64,000 nt of DNA from Staphylococcus carnosus (GCF_900458435.1 NZ_UHCT01000001.1:186001-250000), one strand, 5' to 3'. Shown: positions 16,303 to 25,376, counted from the stretch's first letter. The notes: generated by a model from the letters alone, not told the origin. A program made the numbers and translations.

Positions 16303-16325
16303 TTAAGTATAAAAAGTATACTTAA
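16303..16325. promoter_or_regulatory. QsrR-like operator
   Basis: TTAAGTATA-AAAAG-TATACTTAA is a perfect 9-bp inverted repeat containing GTATA-N5-TATAC (16307-16321), the site I recall for the S. aureus quinone-responsive repressor QsrR. It lies 25 bp before the dioxygenase start, where it would block transcription. Confidence 0.65.
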
Positions 16326-16434
16326 ATGATATAACTATTTAAGAAGAAGGTAAAGCTATAAGCTTATCTTTAAATCTGTTTCTTTAAGAAATGTTGGAAT
16401 CTATGATATAACGAGTACAAGGAGAGAAATATAC

Positions 16435-16626
16435 ATGAAAAGATTACCAATAATAATCCTCAAATTTATGTTCTATTTTGATATCATGTTCCTCTTTGAA
16501 TACGCTGTATTTGATAAGGTGGATTACCTTTATTGTTTAGGTTTAGCACTAGCACTTGTAATCTTTACAGAAATCGGTAATCCAAAGAACAAGAAGAAGA
16601 AAAAACATGATGATGATAATAAATGA
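16435..16626 (+). CDS. small membrane protein (63 aa), first of three
   Basis: Two hydrophobic segments (about residues 5-27 and 32-47) are followed by a very basic then acidic tail (KKKKKHDDDNK). A good SD (AAGGAGAG) precedes the ATG. It is the first of three tandem genes with the same layout: about 60 codons, a Glu inside or just after the first helix, a second helix, and a Lys-rich tail. No function is recognised. The set may form small oligomeric membrane complexes. Confidence 0.65.
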   Translation: MKRLPIIILKFMFYFDIMFLFEYAVFDKVDYLYCLGLALALVIFTEIGNPKNKKKKKHDDDNK

Positions 16627-16673
16627 CGGGTATAATCAACTAAAAGATAAACAGACGATTGGATGATAACAAA

Positions 16674-16850
16674 ATGAATGTACCAAGAATGTTAATGTAT
16701 GTCGCACTTATGTGCTTTATAGTCATTGTAGAAATGATATTAGTTGCGACAGTAGGATTACCGAAATATGTAGTTATTGTAATTAGCGTTATTCTTTTGA
16801 TTTTGGTGGTACTTATCGTAATGGAAGTAGTTAAGAAGAAAAAGAAATAG
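16674..16850 (+). CDS. small membrane protein (58 aa), second of three
   Basis: Two hydrophobic helices (residues 6-26 and 32-51) and a KKKKK C-terminus. GGATGATAACAAA before ATG 16674 gives SD spacing of 7; an upstream TTG (16659) would place the SD inside the gene. The Glu in VIVEMIL corresponds to the Glu in the first helix of the neighbours, so this looks like a duplicated, diverged paralogue. The role is unknown. Confidence 0.6.
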   Translation: MNVPRMLMYVALMCFIVIVEMILVATVGLPKYVVIVISVILLILVVLIVMEVVKKKKK

Positions 16851-16898
16851 GTAGCACTCTGTCATGAGCAAATAATATTATAAGGTGGTTAACCCTGA

Positions 16899-17087
16899 AT
16901 GGATTCGATGAAAATCACAGTGTTGTCTGTAATTGTGTTTTTACTTATCGCGTTAGAGGTAGTAATGAATAGTTATGCTAGTCCTCATTTATTCTTGATC
17001 ACAGTATTAAGTATATTTACTGTAGTTGCCGCTGGAGTATTAGTATCTGAAGTTATAAAAGGCTATAAACAAAGCTATAAAGAATGA
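16899..17087 (+). CDS. small membrane protein (62 aa), third of three
   Basis: Two hydrophobic segments (residues 5-25 and 30-50), an ALEVVMNS turn and a basic tail (KGYKQSYKE). AAGGTGG lies 11 bases before ATG 16899. An intrinsic terminator directly follows, so the three genes appear to form one small operon. Function is not recognised. Confidence 0.6.
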   Translation: MDSMKITVLSVIVFLLIALEVVMNSYASPHLFLITVLSIFTVVAAGVLVSEVIKGYKQSYKE

Positions 17088-17093
17088 ACTTTC

Positions 17094-17132
17094 AAGCTTG
17101 TACGTCGTCAAAGGATGTACAAGCTTATTTTT
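17094..17132 (+). terminator. intrinsic terminator
   Basis: AAGCTTGTAC and GTACAAGCTT form a perfect 10-bp stem followed by ATTTTT, ending the small membrane protein operon. Confidence 0.9.
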
Positions 17133-17169
17133 ATGGCTATTTTAGGAAAAAGCAATTTAAAATAGTATA

Positions 17170-17189
17170 TGTAACAATGCTATGTTACA
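17170..17189. promoter_or_regulatory. dyad operator upstream of DUF4004 gene
   Basis: TGTAACA-N6-TGTTACA, a perfect 7-bp inverted repeat, sits 25 bp before the DUF4004 start and overlaps the likely promoter. The gene product has a MerR-like N-terminal helix-turn-helix, so autoregulation is plausible. Confidence 0.45.
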
Positions 17190-17213
17190 CTGTTAATAGG
17201 AGGTATCATCCCA

Positions 17214-17815
17214 TGTCAGAACAACTTATTAGTAAGAAAGAACTTTTATTAAAATGTGACATTACTTATGGTCAACTTTATCGTTGGAAACGTAAAAATT
17301 TAATCCCTGATGAATGGTTTATTCGCAAATCTACTTTTACAGGTCAAGAATCTTTCCTACCAAAAGATAAAGTACTGAAGCGTATTAAAGATATACAAAA
17401 ATACAAAAATGAATATTCATTAGATGAATTAGCTAAGATGTTTGCTGAAGAAGGAGAGGCAGCAGAGGATAATATAATCAGTGATGAAACATTGATGAAT
17501 CAATGGTCACGCTATTTTATGAGTGAAGTAGGAGAAGCATTACTGAATGAGTATCCAAAAGAGGTAGCTGTTTATGTCGGAACAATCCTAAATGATGTAT
17601 TAACAAAAAGTATTATATCGATGGATGAATTGCAGGATTTAAAAGACTTTTTACTTCAAAACAGTGAGAATAATAAACATGCGGTATTGTACATTTGTCG
17701 TAAGCTGGGCATCACTTTTTATTTACTTGTTGAACAAAAAGCGAATATCAGCTTAGATAAAAGTGTTAAAGTGCTTGATACGATTCAAGTGGAGAAACTA
17801 TTTATGGAAGAATAG
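17214..17815 (+). CDS. DUF4004/YhbD-like protein with MerR-type N-terminus
   Basis: A 200-aa protein. Residues 1-60 resemble a MerR-like winged helix (LISKKELLLKCDITYGQLYR, then WKRKNLIPDEWFIRKS and GQESFLPKDKVLKRI). The rest is helical and acidic, without a known ligand-binding domain. This corresponds to the DUF4004/YhbD family of Bacillales. The longest frame begins at 17084, but TAGGAGGTATCATCCCATG makes ATG 17214 the start, and a dyad operator lies directly upstream. It is probably a transcription factor; the targets are unknown. Confidence 0.75.
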
Positions 17816-17859
17816 TGGAAATATGAGACAGTCGAAATTAATAGTACAGCAAAATTAAT

Positions 17860-17890
17860 GCCCCGAACAGACAGACTGTTTGGGGCTTGA
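17860..17890 (+). terminator. bidirectional terminator
   Basis: GCCCCGAACAG and CTGTTTGGGGC form an 11-bp stem (one G-U pair) around ACAGA, between convergent genes. The T-tract is weak on the plus strand and modest on the minus strand. Confidence 0.7.
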
Positions 17891-17893
17891 TAA

Positions 17894-18115
17894 TTACTTG
17901 TTTTTAGTTGCTCTAATAAATAATCCTAGTAACGTGAACGTTGTTACTGCAAATACGATATTCATGATTGAAAGAATCTCTATGATGACAACGTCTTTAC
18001 CTAAACGTTCAAATGCATTCTGCTGCATCTCTTGATCAGTGTTAAAGTTACCTTCTTCTACACGTGAAGGTTTTTCTTCTAAATCTTTCATCATTCTGTC
18101 TTCTACAAAAGGCAT
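17894..18115 (-). CDS. small tail-anchored protein (73 aa)
   Basis: The charged N-terminal half (MPFVEDRMMKDLEEKPSRVE) precedes a single C-terminal membrane helix (about residues 42-66). The longest frame starts 10 codons earlier, but AAAGGAGG lies just before ATG 18115, which fixes the start. It sits directly downstream of the MFS transporter gene on the same strand (stop of this gene toward 17894, and 54 bp from the MFS stop), but they need not be linked. The function is unknown. Confidence 0.6.
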   Translation of the reverse strand: MPFVEDRMMKDLEEKPSRVEEGNFNTDQEMQQNAFERLGKDVVIIEILSIMNIVFAVTTFTLLGLFIRATKNK

Positions 18116-18169
18116 AATGGATTCCTCCTTTGTTGCTAAATCCATTCCCTCTTATCATAAAAACAAACT

Positions 18170-19354
18170 TTAAACCGTTTTTTTTTCTTTCTGCAATGCA
18201 CGATAACTAATCCAACTGCTGACTAAACCAATGATTAAAATGACAGTCGCAAATAGTAATGCAGAGTTATAATTACCGGATTCTCCAATGAGGTAACCTG
18301 AAACAAATGGCGCAATCATTTGTCCGATGCTGTAAATCACGGTTAAAGTTGCAATGAAGTTAGACTTACTGCCTGTCTGAAACATTAACATTTGTCCTTT
18401 GGACATAAAGAGTGTCGTAAGTCCTAAGAAAGTACTGCCGAATAAAAGTGAACTAATAATCAAACTGACAATATCATGAGAAATCACAGGCAAGCAGACA
18501 CTGATAATCTGTAATCCGAATGCCATGTAAGTTGCTTTGCTATAATCTAACTTTTCCGCAATCATCGACCACACAACAGTAGAGGGAATTGCACCTAGAC
18601 CTACAAACATCCAACTTAAAGCTGCATATTCTGAGAATGCAGGAATAGATTTGATAATCGCAACTAAGAAAGTTCCTGTAATGATATAACCTGCACCTTC
18701 GCAAAAGTAAGCGATAGAGAACCAGCGCATAAACGTAGGGTTTAGACGGTGGGAAGTCTTGCTTTCGGTGTTGTTATTACTATGTGACTCTACAGGAGGG
18801 TTTTCTTTCATAAAGAAGATGACCAGCAACCCAAGTATTAAAGAGAACGCCCCTAAAATAATCCAAGTCATCTGCCATGTAGATTCATCCGTAAAAAAGA
18901 ATACATAGATACTGCTTGAGAATAATCCCAGACCTACCGCACTATATAATAACCCGGAAATACCTTCTTTGTGTGCTTGGCGCAATGCTTCTAAAACTAC
19001 ATTTGAAGCAAGTACGAAGACAGTCCCACTTGTGATACCGGCAATAAGACGCAGTACTGACCAAAGTATGAAATTTGTTGTGAAACCCATCAAGATAATG
19101 GAAAGGATGTTAAGTATAAGATAAATTTTGACATCTACAACTTTACTTTTGAAAATGAAAAACATAGGAATAATCGCACCAATTAAATAACCAAGATAAT
19201 TAATGGTCGCAAGTAATCCTGCGGCTTGATCACTCATATGCTCTGCATGCTGCATGAATGGTAAAATCGGCGTATAAGCAAAGCGTCCGATTGCCATAAC
19301 AATAAATAAAGAAGCCATCCCTAATAAAAGCTGTCTATGAGCATGATGGTTCAT
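18170..19354 (-). CDS. MFS transporter, YbfB/YjiJ family
   Basis: A 394-aa major facilitator protein with about twelve hydrophobic helices. The N-terminal motif AIGRFAYTPILPFMQ and the first-loop NYLGYLIGA are characteristic of the YbfB/YjiJ family. Substrate unknown; family members are annotated as putative efflux or uptake carriers. The start has a strong SD (AGGGGGCGACACTATG). It is monocistronic or precedes the small tail-anchored gene. Confidence 0.88.
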   Translation of the reverse strand: MNHHAHRQLLLGMASLFIVMAIGRFAYTPILPFMQHAEHMSDQAAGLLATINYLGYLIGAIIPMFFIFKSKVVDVKIYLILNILSIILMGFTTNFILWSVLRLIAGITSGTVFVLASNVVLEALRQAHKEGISGLLYSAVGLGLFSSSIYVFFFTDESTWQMTWIILGAFSLILGLLVIFFMKENPPVESHSNNNTESKTSHRLNPTFMRWFSIAYFCEGAGYIITGTFLVAIIKSIPAFSEYAALSWMFVGLGAIPSTVVWSMIAEKLDYSKATYMAFGLQIISVCLPVISHDIVSLIISSLLFGSTFLGLTTLFMSKGQMLMFQTGSKSNFIATLTVIYSIGQMIAPFVSGYLIGESGNYNSALLFATVILIIGLVSSWISYRALQKEKKTV

Positions 19355-19467
19355 AGTGTCGCCCCCTTTTGTGATATGGCCTCTATTATACGCTTATTGA
19401 TTCATTAATAATAATGAAGTTTTATGAATATTGAAATAAGTTAAACTTATCGTTAGGAAATTGAAGA

Positions 19468-19506
19468 TAAAAAATGAGACTAGATACATGAAGTACCTAA
19501 TCTCAC
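19468..19506 (-). terminator. intrinsic terminator
   Basis: Minus-strand TGAGATTAG/CTAGTCTCA (one T-G pair) with GTAC/GTAT extension is followed by TTTTTT. It ends the 44-aa gene. Confidence 0.8.
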
Positions 19507-19543
19507 TTTAAATAATATTTTTATCATATTTTAACGAATATGT

Positions 19544-19678
19544 TTATTTGTCGTCTTTTTTATCTTTTTTGTCGTCGCCAAATTTATCTTTAGCGATTTC
19601 TTTACCTTTATCAATGTACTCATCTTTGTGTTCGCTTAAATGTTCTTCGCCTTTTTTCTTAATATCGTCAAAGTTCAT
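19544..19678 (-). CDS. small highly charged protein (44 aa)
   Basis: The 44-codon frame starts MNFDDIKKKGEEHLSEHKDE and ends in a Lys/Asp repeat (DDKKDKKDDK). It has a textbook SD (GGAGGAATAAATTATG) and its own terminator, which makes it a credible gene despite its size. It is hydrophilic and helical, like the small CsbD- or Rv0909-like stress-associated proteins of Gram-positives. This similarity is only of composition. The function is unknown. Confidence 0.65.
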   Translation of the reverse strand: MNFDDIKKKGEEHLSEHKDEYIDKGKEIAKDKFGDDKKDKKDDK

Positions 19679-19895
19679 AATTTATTCCTCCTTCAAATTT
19701 AAGTACAGTTATGGGTTACCCCGTGATGAGGTAGTGAAACACGATAATTTCAATAAATTTTGAAGTGAAATCAAAAATGGCTCAACCACTAGGTTTACGG
19801 AGCTAAATTTATTTTCAAAAAAATATAGTTGATACACTACAATTAAGTTGTTATTCGGAAAAAATGGGTGTTTTATCCGAATCTTACTTTTATTT

Positions 19896-21766
19896 TTAGT
19901 TCTTTTTATTCAAATGAAGCAAATCAAGTTGAACTAATAATGGATCATGATCACTTGCCCGGCCAGACATATCTGTGAAGTCTGAGTTGACATGTACCAT
20001 ATCTAATTTAGAATGCGGTGCAAGGTTATTAGATACAACAACATGATCTAAAGATTGTGAGTTGCCTTGATAAACGTATGAATAACGCTCGTTTTGAGGC
20101 ACGCTGTTCACTAAATCTGTCATTTGATTACCTTCTAATGTTTTAAGGGGTTGTGACCATTGGAAATCATTAAAATCACCTAATGCTACAATGTTGGCTT
20201 TTGGATTATCTTGTTTAACTTGTGTCACAAAACGAGAGACAGCTTTCGCAATTTCAACGCGTTGTTTCTCACTGCCTAAATTGACAGGTTGGTTTTTACC
20301 GAATAAGGCATCGTCACCATTTTTAGAATTCCAATGATTTGCAATCGCAATGACTTGTTTGCCTCGGAATTTAAACTGAGCTGCCAAAGGTTTGCGGGAA
20401 TCTATAAATGCTGGATTATTCGGGTCGATTCTTCCAGGGTTACGTGTTAAGTTGCCTTTTTGATAAGAAACAGCAGTATTAGCATCACCTGGTTTAATCT
20501 TACTATCAAATTGAACACGGTTAGGGTTATATAAGAAACCGACACGGATATTAGCACCAGGTTGACCGCCGTCTTTATTCATTTCAGGGTCAATATTAAT
20601 ATATTTATATTCTGGACCCCCGCGGCAGTCTTAATGGCTCTAATAAGACGTTCGTATGATTGGTCTCCTTGAGGACCTCCATTGCCTGGTCCATCGTTAT
20701 CTTGAACTTCTGTCACTCCGATAATGTCAGGTTGTTTCATATTTTTAACAATACCATTAGCAAGCTTCTGTGCTTTATCATCACTTGATGATTTTACATC
20801 ATTTGAGAAGTTCTCTAAATTGTAAGAAGCCATCGTTAATTTTTGCTTTTCAGGAGTGATAGAAGTAGGTTGAGGCTGTGTTTGTCCTTTTTGATAAGTT
20901 TTTTTCATGTCCTCTAAATCTACGTTGATTTTGTAATTTTGGAAACCGTAATTTACATAACCGATAATCGGTCCTTTAAAATGATCGCCAGTTACCACAT
21001 TAAAATCACGCGCTTTATTATTGTCGTACATTTTAAAAGGAATACGTTCTCCATTGGTATCATTTTGTTTTAATAGTAATCCGCCATTTTTCGTTTCAGC
21101 AGGAATGTCTTCAGGCACTGTAAATAAGTCACCGTGTTCTTGCGGTCCTACACTGCGAACATTACCAGTTTGCACACGCATGCCTTCTAATGATTCCCAA
21201 TAGTCTATTGCGTATCGATTGCGATTAAAAGTTTTGAAGTTATCATTAGACGAAATAGCTTCAGGTACATGTTTGATGACATAAGGTTTTGGCAGTGGTT
21301 GATTGCTGGATTCTATTGAAATTTTACCGCCTTGGTCATCGCGGGCATTGATTTCTGTAACAGGCAAATCGGTTTTAGCTTTATCGTCATAGCCGTCAAT
21401 CGCATATTCATTAACAGTACCTGTGACTTTGATAGCATCACCGACTTTAACATCTGCCTTTTTATTGCCTGTATAAACAATGATACCTTCAGAAGTGTTA
21501 GGGTTATTATCCGTTTTTTTGTCAGGTGTCTGCATATGGAAGTAATGCTGACCGCGAATGTCATATTGGTATGTAACGATTCCTTCAACATCTTGCACTT
21601 TTTTATTATTGAGTGGTGAATAGTGACCTGTACCTTGAATATCATGGATGCTTACAGTTTTTGTACTAGGTGCTGAGGTTGTTTCTGCATGTACTGATTG
21701 AGGGATAAGTATTACTGTTGCAGTTGCGACTGCTGAAAAAATAGGGGTTAGAAATTTACTTTTCAT
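19896..21766 (-). pseudogene. secreted endonuclease/exonuclease/phosphatase-family nuclease, frameshifted
   Basis: Two frames together encode one roughly 625-aa secreted protein: a signal peptide (ILIPQSVHAETTSA), an OB-fold-like region (residues 40-290), then an EEP nuclease domain (ASYNLENF, IGVTEVQDNDG, and in the second frame NHWNSK, GDFNDF and the terminal SDHDP). The break is at a GCGGGGG run near 20618: the first frame reads on to a stop at 20579, while the catalytic half continues in another frame. One extra G, or two fewer, restores the reading A-G-P-E-Y. It lacks an LPXTG anchor, so the intact product would be an extracellular nuclease. A reversible length change in the G-run or a sequencing error are alternatives to true inactivation. 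Confidence 0.85.
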
Positions 21767-21981
21767 TAATGTTCCTCCGAATATGTATGAATTTTAATTT
21801 AATTATAACAATAAAGTAATTAACTATTTGTTAACTTTTCGTAAATATAGACTTTGAAAAGAATGCTATTTTTGTGCATAGGATTTTTTAAATTTGTTTT
21901 AGGTTGAATGTAAATAAATGATTGTACAAGAAGCGAAAAGGGAATTTTAAATTATATAGAATTATTGAGGGGGCGTTAAGT

Positions 21982-23064
21982 GTGGATTATACAAGATTAG
22001 GTAATTCCGGTTTGAACGTTTCAAGATATGCATTAGGTACTATTCCTTTTGCAGGCAGCAATGGTTTTGAAAATGCAGGTGGCATGACTGAGAAGGAAGT
22101 TGAGTATTTTATTGATTATGCTTTGGAACAAGGGATTAATCAATTTGATACAGCCAATTTATATTCTAAAGGTGATTCGGAAATTGCTTTAGGTAAGGGT
22201 ATTCGTAATCATCGAGATGAAATGGTTATCAGTACGAAAACGGGTTTTCCATATAACGATAATCCTAATAATGTTGGAGCATCTAGACTCAATATTGAAA
22301 GATCGATTGATCATTCTTTAAAACGTTTAGGTACAGATTATGTGGATTTATACTATGTGCATACATGGGACGGACAAGTTCCAATAGAAGAAACAATTCA
22401 AACGATGAATGATTTGATTCAAAAAGGTAAGATTCGCTATTGGGGAGTTTCTAATTATAGCGGATGGAACTTAGCTCAAACACATACGTATGCAGCACAA
22501 AATAATATGGCTCCGCCTATTGCACAACAAATATACTATACACCAGAATCACGAGAGGCAGAATATGAGTTATTGCCTGCAGGTACTGAATTGGGTGTCG
22601 GGAACAGTATTTGGTCACCACTAGGAGAAGGTTTACTTACAGGCAAAATCACTCGAGATAAAAAAGGCGAACCTCGTACACGACAAGGAGATGGATGGCC
22701 TGAACCTTACATTAAAAATCATGAGCTGTTTTATAAACTGATAGATTTAGTAACAGAAATTGCGCATAAACATAATGCTACGATACCGCAAGTTGTATTA
22801 GCATGGCTTCGCGACAGACCTAATGTGGATTCTATTGTCATCGCAGCACGAAACAAAGAACAGTTGAAAGAAAATATCGCCTCATATAATTTACAGTTAA
22901 CAGCTGATGAGATAAATGCGATTAATGAATTAACGGTTCCAGAACCTATTTATCCATTATGGCACCGTGCTATGAATTCTTCAGCAAGAGCTTCTGATGC
23001 AGAACAAGAGTATATGAGAGATTATCAAGAATTGATGGATCGAAAAGACAATTTAATTCAATAA
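21982..23064 (+). CDS. aldo/keto reductase
   Basis: A 360-aa NADPH-dependent aldo/keto reductase (KCNAB-/glyceraldehyde-3-phosphate-reductase-like group). Catalytic features: FDTANLYSKGDSE (Asp and Tyr), STKTG (Lys) near residue 80, VHTWDG (His) near 120, WGVSNYSGW and the NADP-binding IVIAARNKEQLKENI near 290. The longest frame starts at 21922, but GAGGGGGC precedes GTG 21982, so that start was used. It is monocistronic with a perfect terminator. The substrate is not known. Confidence 0.88.
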   Translation: MDYTRLGNSGLNVSRYALGTIPFAGSNGFENAGGMTEKEVEYFIDYALEQGINQFDTANLYSKGDSEIALGKGIRNHRDEMVISTKTGFPYNDNPNNVGASRLNIERSIDHSLKRLGTDYVDLYYVHTWDGQVPIEETIQTMNDLIQKGKIRYWGVSNYSGWNLAQTHTYAAQNNMAPPIAQQIYYTPESREAEYELLPAGTELGVGNSIWSPLGEGLLTGKITRDKKGEPRTRQGDGWPEPYIKNHELFYKLIDLVTEIAHKHNATIPQVVLAWLRDRPNVDSIVIAARNKEQLKENIASYNLQLTADEINAINELTVPEPIYPLWHRAMNSSARASDAEQEYMRDYQELMDRKDNLIQ

Positions 23065-23074
23065 CAAGATAAAC

Positions 23075-23112
23075 GTCCCATTCGTAAGAAAGTGACGAAT
23101 GGGACATATTTA
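23075..23112 (+). terminator. intrinsic terminator
   Basis: GTCCCATTCGT and ACGAATGGGAC form a perfect 11-bp stem after the aldo/keto reductase, followed by an AT-rich T tract. Confidence 0.88.
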
Positions 23113-23270
23113 TATCTTATAATTTACACAGTGCTTTATATATTTAAAATTTAAATAAACCGAAAAATTATATTTTAAGTATGGACTTTCAAGTAGTAGG
23201 TTAGATATACTAGTGTTGATAATTGTATTATTCTAAATTATTTGTTCAATTAAAGGGAGGAGGAATTAAA

Positions 23271-23744
23271 ATGATTAAAAGAACAGCAGAACATGTCTTA
23301 ACTTGGATTGGCGTAGGTCTTTCAGTACTTGGGTTGTTAGTGCTTGGCTTAATATTACCATTTATAAGCGGAGATGACTTTATTCAAGGTATTCAAGAAG
23401 GTGACGGAAGTCTTACGTACGAAGATGCTGCAGCTTCAGCTTCGTTTTTCCATGCATTTGCTACAATTGGTTTGGTATTAGGAATCATAACATTGATACT
23501 AGCAATTATTGGTGGTGTGTTTATCAATAAAAAAGCGAAAACAGCAGGTATTTTGCTACTAATCGCTGGGATTATTACATTGCTAGGAAACTGGATTGTT
23601 GCTATTTTATGGATTATTGCTGGCATTATGCTTTTAGTGAAAAAACCTAAAAGAGACACCTTAACAGAAGATGGTTATTATAATTACGATAAGGCCAATG
23701 AGGTTGCGAAAGAACGCACAGAAGAGGATCCTTATAAATATTAA
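23271..23744 (+). CDS. DUF4064 domain membrane protein
   Basis: A 157-aa protein with four hydrophobic helices (about residues 10-32, 66-92, 97-112 and 116-135) in the DUF4064 layout: RTAEHVLTWIGVGLS at the N-terminus and a short acidic loop between helices 1 and 2. The C-terminal tail is hydrophilic. GGGAGGAGG before ATG 23271 fixes the start; the longest frame would begin at 23223. Function unknown. Confidence 0.8.
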   Translation: MIKRTAEHVLTWIGVGLSVLGLLVLGLILPFISGDDFIQGIQEGDGSLTYEDAAASASFFHAFATIGLVLGIITLILAIIGGVFINKKAKTAGILLLIAGIITLLGNWIVAILWIIAGIMLLVKKPKRDTLTEDGYYNYDKANEVAKERTEEDPYKY

Positions 23745-23754
23745 AAGTATAAAG

Positions 23755-23787
23755 AAATCGCCTAACAATAAATCAGGCGATTTTTTT
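23755..23787 (+). terminator. bidirectional terminator
   Basis: AAATCGCCT/AGGCGATTT with a TTTTTTT run, between the convergent DUF4064 and SDR genes. Confidence 0.85.
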
Positions 23788-23802
23788 ATGCTTTGATTTT
23801 TT

Positions 23803-24546
23803 TTATATCATTTCACTGCCGCCGCTGACAGGCATATAACTTCCTGTAATATAGTCGCTGTCGTCACTTGCATAAAATGCCACAGCTCTCGCCACATCCT
23901 CAGGTTGTGCAATACGTTTCATAGGGACAAAAGAGGCTTGTTTCTCTTTGTATTGTTGAGGCATACCAGAAGTTGCATTTGTTTCAACCATACCCGGTGC
24001 CACTGTATTTGCAGTAATACCTTGATCAGCAAATTCGTCAGCAACATATTTTACGAATGCATTGAGACTGCTTTTAGACACCCCGTGGGCTAAGAAATTC
24101 GGGGCTGCACGCTTGCTTAAACCACTGGAAATATAGACAAGTTTACCGTATTGTTGTTCTTTCATGTAGGGGATAACTGCTTTTGTTCCAAAGAAAGCAG
24201 CTTGTAATTCATCATCTGTTTTGTGAATGAATTCATTCCACTCCATATCTTCAAATGATTTCATTGGAAATTTCATGCCGGCGTTATGCACAAATACATC
24301 AATGCTGCCGAAAGTCTCTTTTGCTTTTTGCACAAGTTGCGCTATATCTTCTTTATCGCGTGCATCTGCTTTAATGGCAATAGCACGACCTCCGTTATTT
24401 TCAATATATTCAACTACCTTTTCAGCTGCATCAGGACTTGAGTAGTAATTAACGACAACATTTGCACCGCGTTCACCTAATAGTTTTGCTGTTGCAGCAC
24501 CGATTCCATGACTTGATCCTGTAACAATTGCTGTTTTATCGTTCAT
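23803..24546 (-). CDS. SDR family oxidoreductase with His in place of the catalytic Tyr
   Basis: A 247-aa short-chain dehydrogenase/reductase. The NAD(P) site GSSHGIGAA (about residues 10-18), NYYSS, and HNAG near 88 are present. In the active site the usual Y-x-x-x-K is AHGVSK (near residue 152), so His replaces Tyr while Ser (ISSG) and Lys remain. Some Gram-positive SDRs, I recall, carry AHG-x-x-K naturally, so this may be a subgroup trait and not a lesion. The substrate is unknown. SD AAAGGAGAG supports the start. A dyad ATGAAA-N5-TTTCAT (24564-24580) overlaps the promoter. Confidence 0.85.
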   Translation of the reverse strand: MNDKTAIVTGSSHGIGAATAKLLGERGANVVVNYYSSPDAAEKVVEYIENNGGRAIAIKADARDKEDIAQLVQKAKETFGSIDVFVHNAGMKFPMKSFEDMEWNEFIHKTDDELQAAFFGTKAVIPYMKEQQYGKLVYISSGLSKRAAPNFLAHGVSKSSLNAFVKYVADEFADQGITANTVAPGMVETNATSGMPQQYKEKQASFVPMKRIAQPEDVARAVAFYASDDSDYITGSYMPVSGGSEMI

Positions 24547-24563
24547 TAATATCTCTCCTTTAT

Positions 24564-24580
24564 ATGAAATTCACTTTCAT
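24564..24580. promoter_or_regulatory. dyad before SDR gene
   Basis: ATGAAA-TTCAC-TTTCAT, a 6-bp inverted repeat with a 5-bp spacer, lies 18 bp before the SDR start. It is a plausible repressor site; there is no known regulator match. Confidence 0.3.
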
Positions 24581-24861
24581 TTTATGCTTTTAAAACTATG
24601 TCCTCAAATTCTAAGTTTAATAAATTAAAATAAGTTATTTTGAAACAATCTGTATTGTAATTTGCATAATAGGTGTTGTTTTTTAGCAGTATCCAGAACT
24701 TGAATCAAAACCGTAACATAGCGCAATTGAGTAGCAGAAAATATAGTAAAGAAGTATATTAACAGATAGAAGCGTAAGTATTGAGAAAATAAGGTATAGA
24801 AAATACATAATGTATTAGAATAGTATTAAGAGTTGGATAAGTATGAAAGGAGTATTATGAT

Positions 24862-25338
24862 ATGAATGAAGTGATTTACTTAGCAGGCGGATGTTTGTGG
24901 GGCGTACAAGCTTTTGTTAAGACATTGCCTGGCGTGGTGGAAACTGAAGCGGGGCGCGCTAATGGTTCAACTCATGATTTAGATGGACAATATGATGGAT
25001 ATGTAGAGTGTGTAAAAACTATATTTGATTCAAATAAAGTAAGTGCCAAAGATTTAATAGGCCATCTTTTTGAAATCATTGATCCTTATAGTAGAAATCA
25101 GCAAGGCGAAGATATTGGTCCTAAATATCGAACGGGTATATATAGTGAACAAGCAAGTCATTTAGAAGAAGCGAAAGAATATATTCAAGACCGTTCAGAT
25201 AGAATAAGAGTGGTTGTAGAAGTACTGCCATTAACGAATTTTGTTCCAAGTGCTGAAGAACATCAAGACAGGCTGGATAAATATCCTGATGATTATTGTC
25301 ATATTCCTAAAAAACTATTACAAAAATATAATGCATAA
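24862..25338 (+). CDS. msrA: peptide-methionine (S)-S-oxide reductase MsrA
   Basis: A 158-aa MsrA that reduces methionine-S-sulfoxide in proteins. The catalytic motif is GGCLWGVQ (Cys near residue 11), with Leu where most MsrA have Phe (GCFWG). Then follow YVECVKTIFD with the active-site Glu, IDPYSRNQQGEDIGPKYR with Asp and the Tyr/Arg that bind the sulfoxide, and a late Cys (YC, near residue 146) that may be the resolving Cys. ATG 24862 has SD GAAAGGAGT. It is alone between terminators. The 315-bp upstream gap holds a candidate promoter with TTGAGA at 24781 and a small palindrome ATACAT-A-ATGTAT (24803-24815). Confidence 0.9.
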   Translation: MNEVIYLAGGCLWGVQAFVKTLPGVVETEAGRANGSTHDLDGQYDGYVECVKTIFDSNKVSAKDLIGHLFEIIDPYSRNQQGEDIGPKYRTGIYSEQASHLEEAKEYIQDRSDRIRVVVEVLPLTNFVPSAEEHQDRLDKYPDDYCHIPKKLLQKYNA

Positions 25339-25340
25339 AA

Positions 25341-25376
25341 AATAAGTCCAGATGAAATTTCTGGACTTATTTTTTG
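25341..25376 (+). terminator. intrinsic terminator of msrA
   Basis: AATAAGTCCAGA and TCTGGACTTATT form a perfect 12-bp stem with a seven-base loop, then TTTTTT. Confidence 0.9.
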
